DNA of 6,380 nucleotides from the NCBI GenBank assembly GCA_023388955.1, contig JAEWFH010000051.1:1-6380 (forward strand), written 5' to 3'. Positions 5,276-6,380 of this stretch are shown in pieces. The position numbers were made by a program, and so were the translations under genes. This DNA is from Pseudomonadota bacterium (lineage in GTDB: Bacteria > Pseudomonadota > Gammaproteobacteria > Xanthomonadales > Xanthomonadaceae). Position 1 is the first letter of the stretch, and each line of letters opens with the position of its first letter. Below the pieces are notes generated by a model. That model had not been told where the DNA came from. It saw only the letters and a program-made list of their open reading frames with translations, and searched no databases.

Positions 5276-6380
5276 ATGATGGATTCCCGTGTAGTCATCC
5301 GCCTTGCAGCGCCCGTGGCGCTCACCCTCCTGGTGCTGCTCGCCCAGGTGCTCGACTGGCCCTATGCCGCCCGGCTGGGTGCCACCGTCGCGATGGCCGC
5401 GGCCTGGCTGGTGCTGGCCTGGTACGTGCACCGCCCAAGCGCGCAGTCCGCACTGGTACGCGAACAGAGCAAGCTGCTGGACGAACTGCGCAGCTTCGTC
5501 AGTGCCGAAGTGGATGGTTCCCGCACCGAGATCGACCGCACCCGCGACCTGATCCGCGAGTCGGTCGCCCGCCTCGGCGGCAGCTTCGATGCGATGAACC
5601 GCCAGTCCCGCCGCCAGAGCGAAGTGGTCACCCGCATCCTCGACCGCAGCGGCAACGAGGGCGGCATGGACGTGCACCAGTTCGCCGTCCAGGCCAGCCG
5701 GAAGATGGAGCAGCTGGTCGAGGCGCTGGAGGAGGTCGCGGGCCAGAGCGGCACCACCGTCGGCCACATCGACGCGATGGCCGACCACCTGGACGGGATC
5801 TTCGCGCTCCTCGAGGACGTGAAGTCGATTGCCGACCAGACCAACCTGCTCGCGCTCAACGCCGCCATCGAGGCCGCGCGCGCCGGCGAGGCCGGCCGCG
5901 GCTTCGCGGTGGTCGCCGACGAAGTGCGCAACCTGTCGGAACGCTCGACCGCCTTCAACGAGCAGATCCGCAAGCTCGCCCACAGCTCCAAGGACGCGAT
6001 CGCCAAGGTTCGCGACACCGTGACCACCATGGCGTCGCGCGACCTGGACCGCTCCCGCGGCGCCCGCGTCGAAGCAGCGGCCATGGTCGAGCGGGTGGAA
6101 GGCATGAACCGTGGCCTGGACGACGGCATGCGCGAGATCGCCGGCTGCGGCCAGTCGATCGACGGCTCGGTGGCCGAGGCGGTGCGGGCGCTGCAGTTCG
6201 AGGACATCGCCACCCAGGCCCTGGGTTCCGCCAACGTGCACCTGGAGCGCCTGCTGGAGATCAACCGCGAGGCCACCGCCCTGCACGAGCTGCTGCACCG
6301 CGGCATCGAGGATGGCGAGATGCAGCAGGCCCTGCGCAAGCTGCTCGGCCGGATCGGCCAGATGCGTGCCGAATGGGAGC
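5276..6380 (+). CDS. Membrane-anchored methyl-accepting chemotaxis-like protein without HAMP, with CheZ-like C-terminal motif (3' partial)
   Basis: The frame is open from 5276 to the right edge (368 codons) with no stop, so the gene is truncated by the window. Two hydrophobic segments (about 10-26 and 33-51) form an N-terminal anchor with almost no periplasmic loop. Coiled-coil sequence begins directly after, with no HAMP or sensor domain. The signalling tip is IADQTNLLALNAAIEAARAG (185-204), then GRGFAVVADEVRNLSERS. No canonical methylation consensus is obvious on either helix. After the hairpin, LQFEDIATQAL (306-316) resembles the CheZ motif DFQDLTGQ, with D310 and Q314 spaced like the CheZ catalytic Asp and Gln. 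A further predicted helix continues to the edge. The start is ATG 5276 or the adjacent in-frame ATG 5279; GAGAG at 5269-5273 suits 5279 slightly better. It might sense cytoplasmic or membrane state, but the signal is unknown. Confidence 0.88.
   Translation, partial: MMDSRVVIRLAAPVALTLLVLLAQVLDWPYAARLGATVAMAAAWLVLAWYVHRPSAQSALVREQSKLLDELRSFVSAEVDGSRTEIDRTRDLIRESVARLGGSFDAMNRQSRRQSEVVTRILDRSGNEGGMDVHQFAVQASRKMEQLVEALEEVAGQSGTTVGHIDAMADHLDGIFALLEDVKSIADQTNLLALNAAIEAARAGEAGRGFAVVADEVRNLSERSTAFNEQIRKLAHSSKDAIAKVRDTVTTMASRDLDRSRGARVEAAAMVERVEGMNRGLDDGMREIAGCGQSIDGSVAEAVRALQFEDIATQALGSANVHLERLLEINREATALHELLHRGIEDGEMQQALRKLLGRIGQMRAEWE

Noticed and set aside
5249..6298. 349-codon - strand frame opposite the last receptor
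   Set aside because: The + strand encodes a clear receptor hairpin over the same bases, so this is an antisense shadow.

Overview
The window is a GC-rich (about 70 percent G+C by eye), densely packed chemotaxis locus from a gammaproteobacterium. Its layout (a row of chemoreceptors, then an Aer-like receptor, cheR, cheD and cheB) and its codon use fit the Xanthomonadaceae (Xanthomonas, Stenotrophomonas, Lysobacter, Luteimonas and relatives). The genus cannot be fixed from the sequence. All genes read on the + strand, and no mobile element, RNA gene or CRISPR array is visible.

Layout. (1) Positions 2-223 are the last 73 codons of a chemoreceptor that ends in a long flexible arm and the CheR-docking pentapeptide HWQEF. 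(2) Positions 224-382 are a spacer with a terminator-like hairpin at 250-277, a candidate sigma-28 (FliA) promoter at 298-324 and a ribosome binding site at 370-373. (3) Positions 383-2650 encode a 755-residue Aer-like receptor: FAD-type PAS, two membrane segments, HAMP, a second PAS, two HAMP-like repeats and a Tsr-like signalling hairpin. (4) Positions 2643-5223 hold cheR, cheD and cheB, joined to the receptor and to each other by 8-, 4- and 1-base overlaps. (5) A candidate sigma-28 promoter overlaps the cheB stop codon. (6) A second, quite different receptor starts at 5276 and runs off the right edge. It has two membrane segments, no HAMP and a C-terminal helix carrying a CheZ-like motif.

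How the genes work together. CheR methylates and CheB demethylates or deamidates receptor glutamates, and CheD deamidates receptor glutamines, so cheR-cheD-cheB is a complete adaptation module. The Aer-like receptor would feed redox or oxygen information into the array. CheR has the beta-subdomain loop that binds C-terminal pentapeptides. The upstream receptor has such a peptide but the Aer-like receptor does not, so the upstream receptor may dock the adaptation enzymes for its neighbours. CheA, CheW and CheY are not in the window.

Most of the window is conventional chemotaxis. The part most worth a second look is the last receptor, whose C-terminal helix has the Asp-x3-Gln arrangement of the CheZ phosphatase motif. 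This is a hypothesis from motif similarity only.
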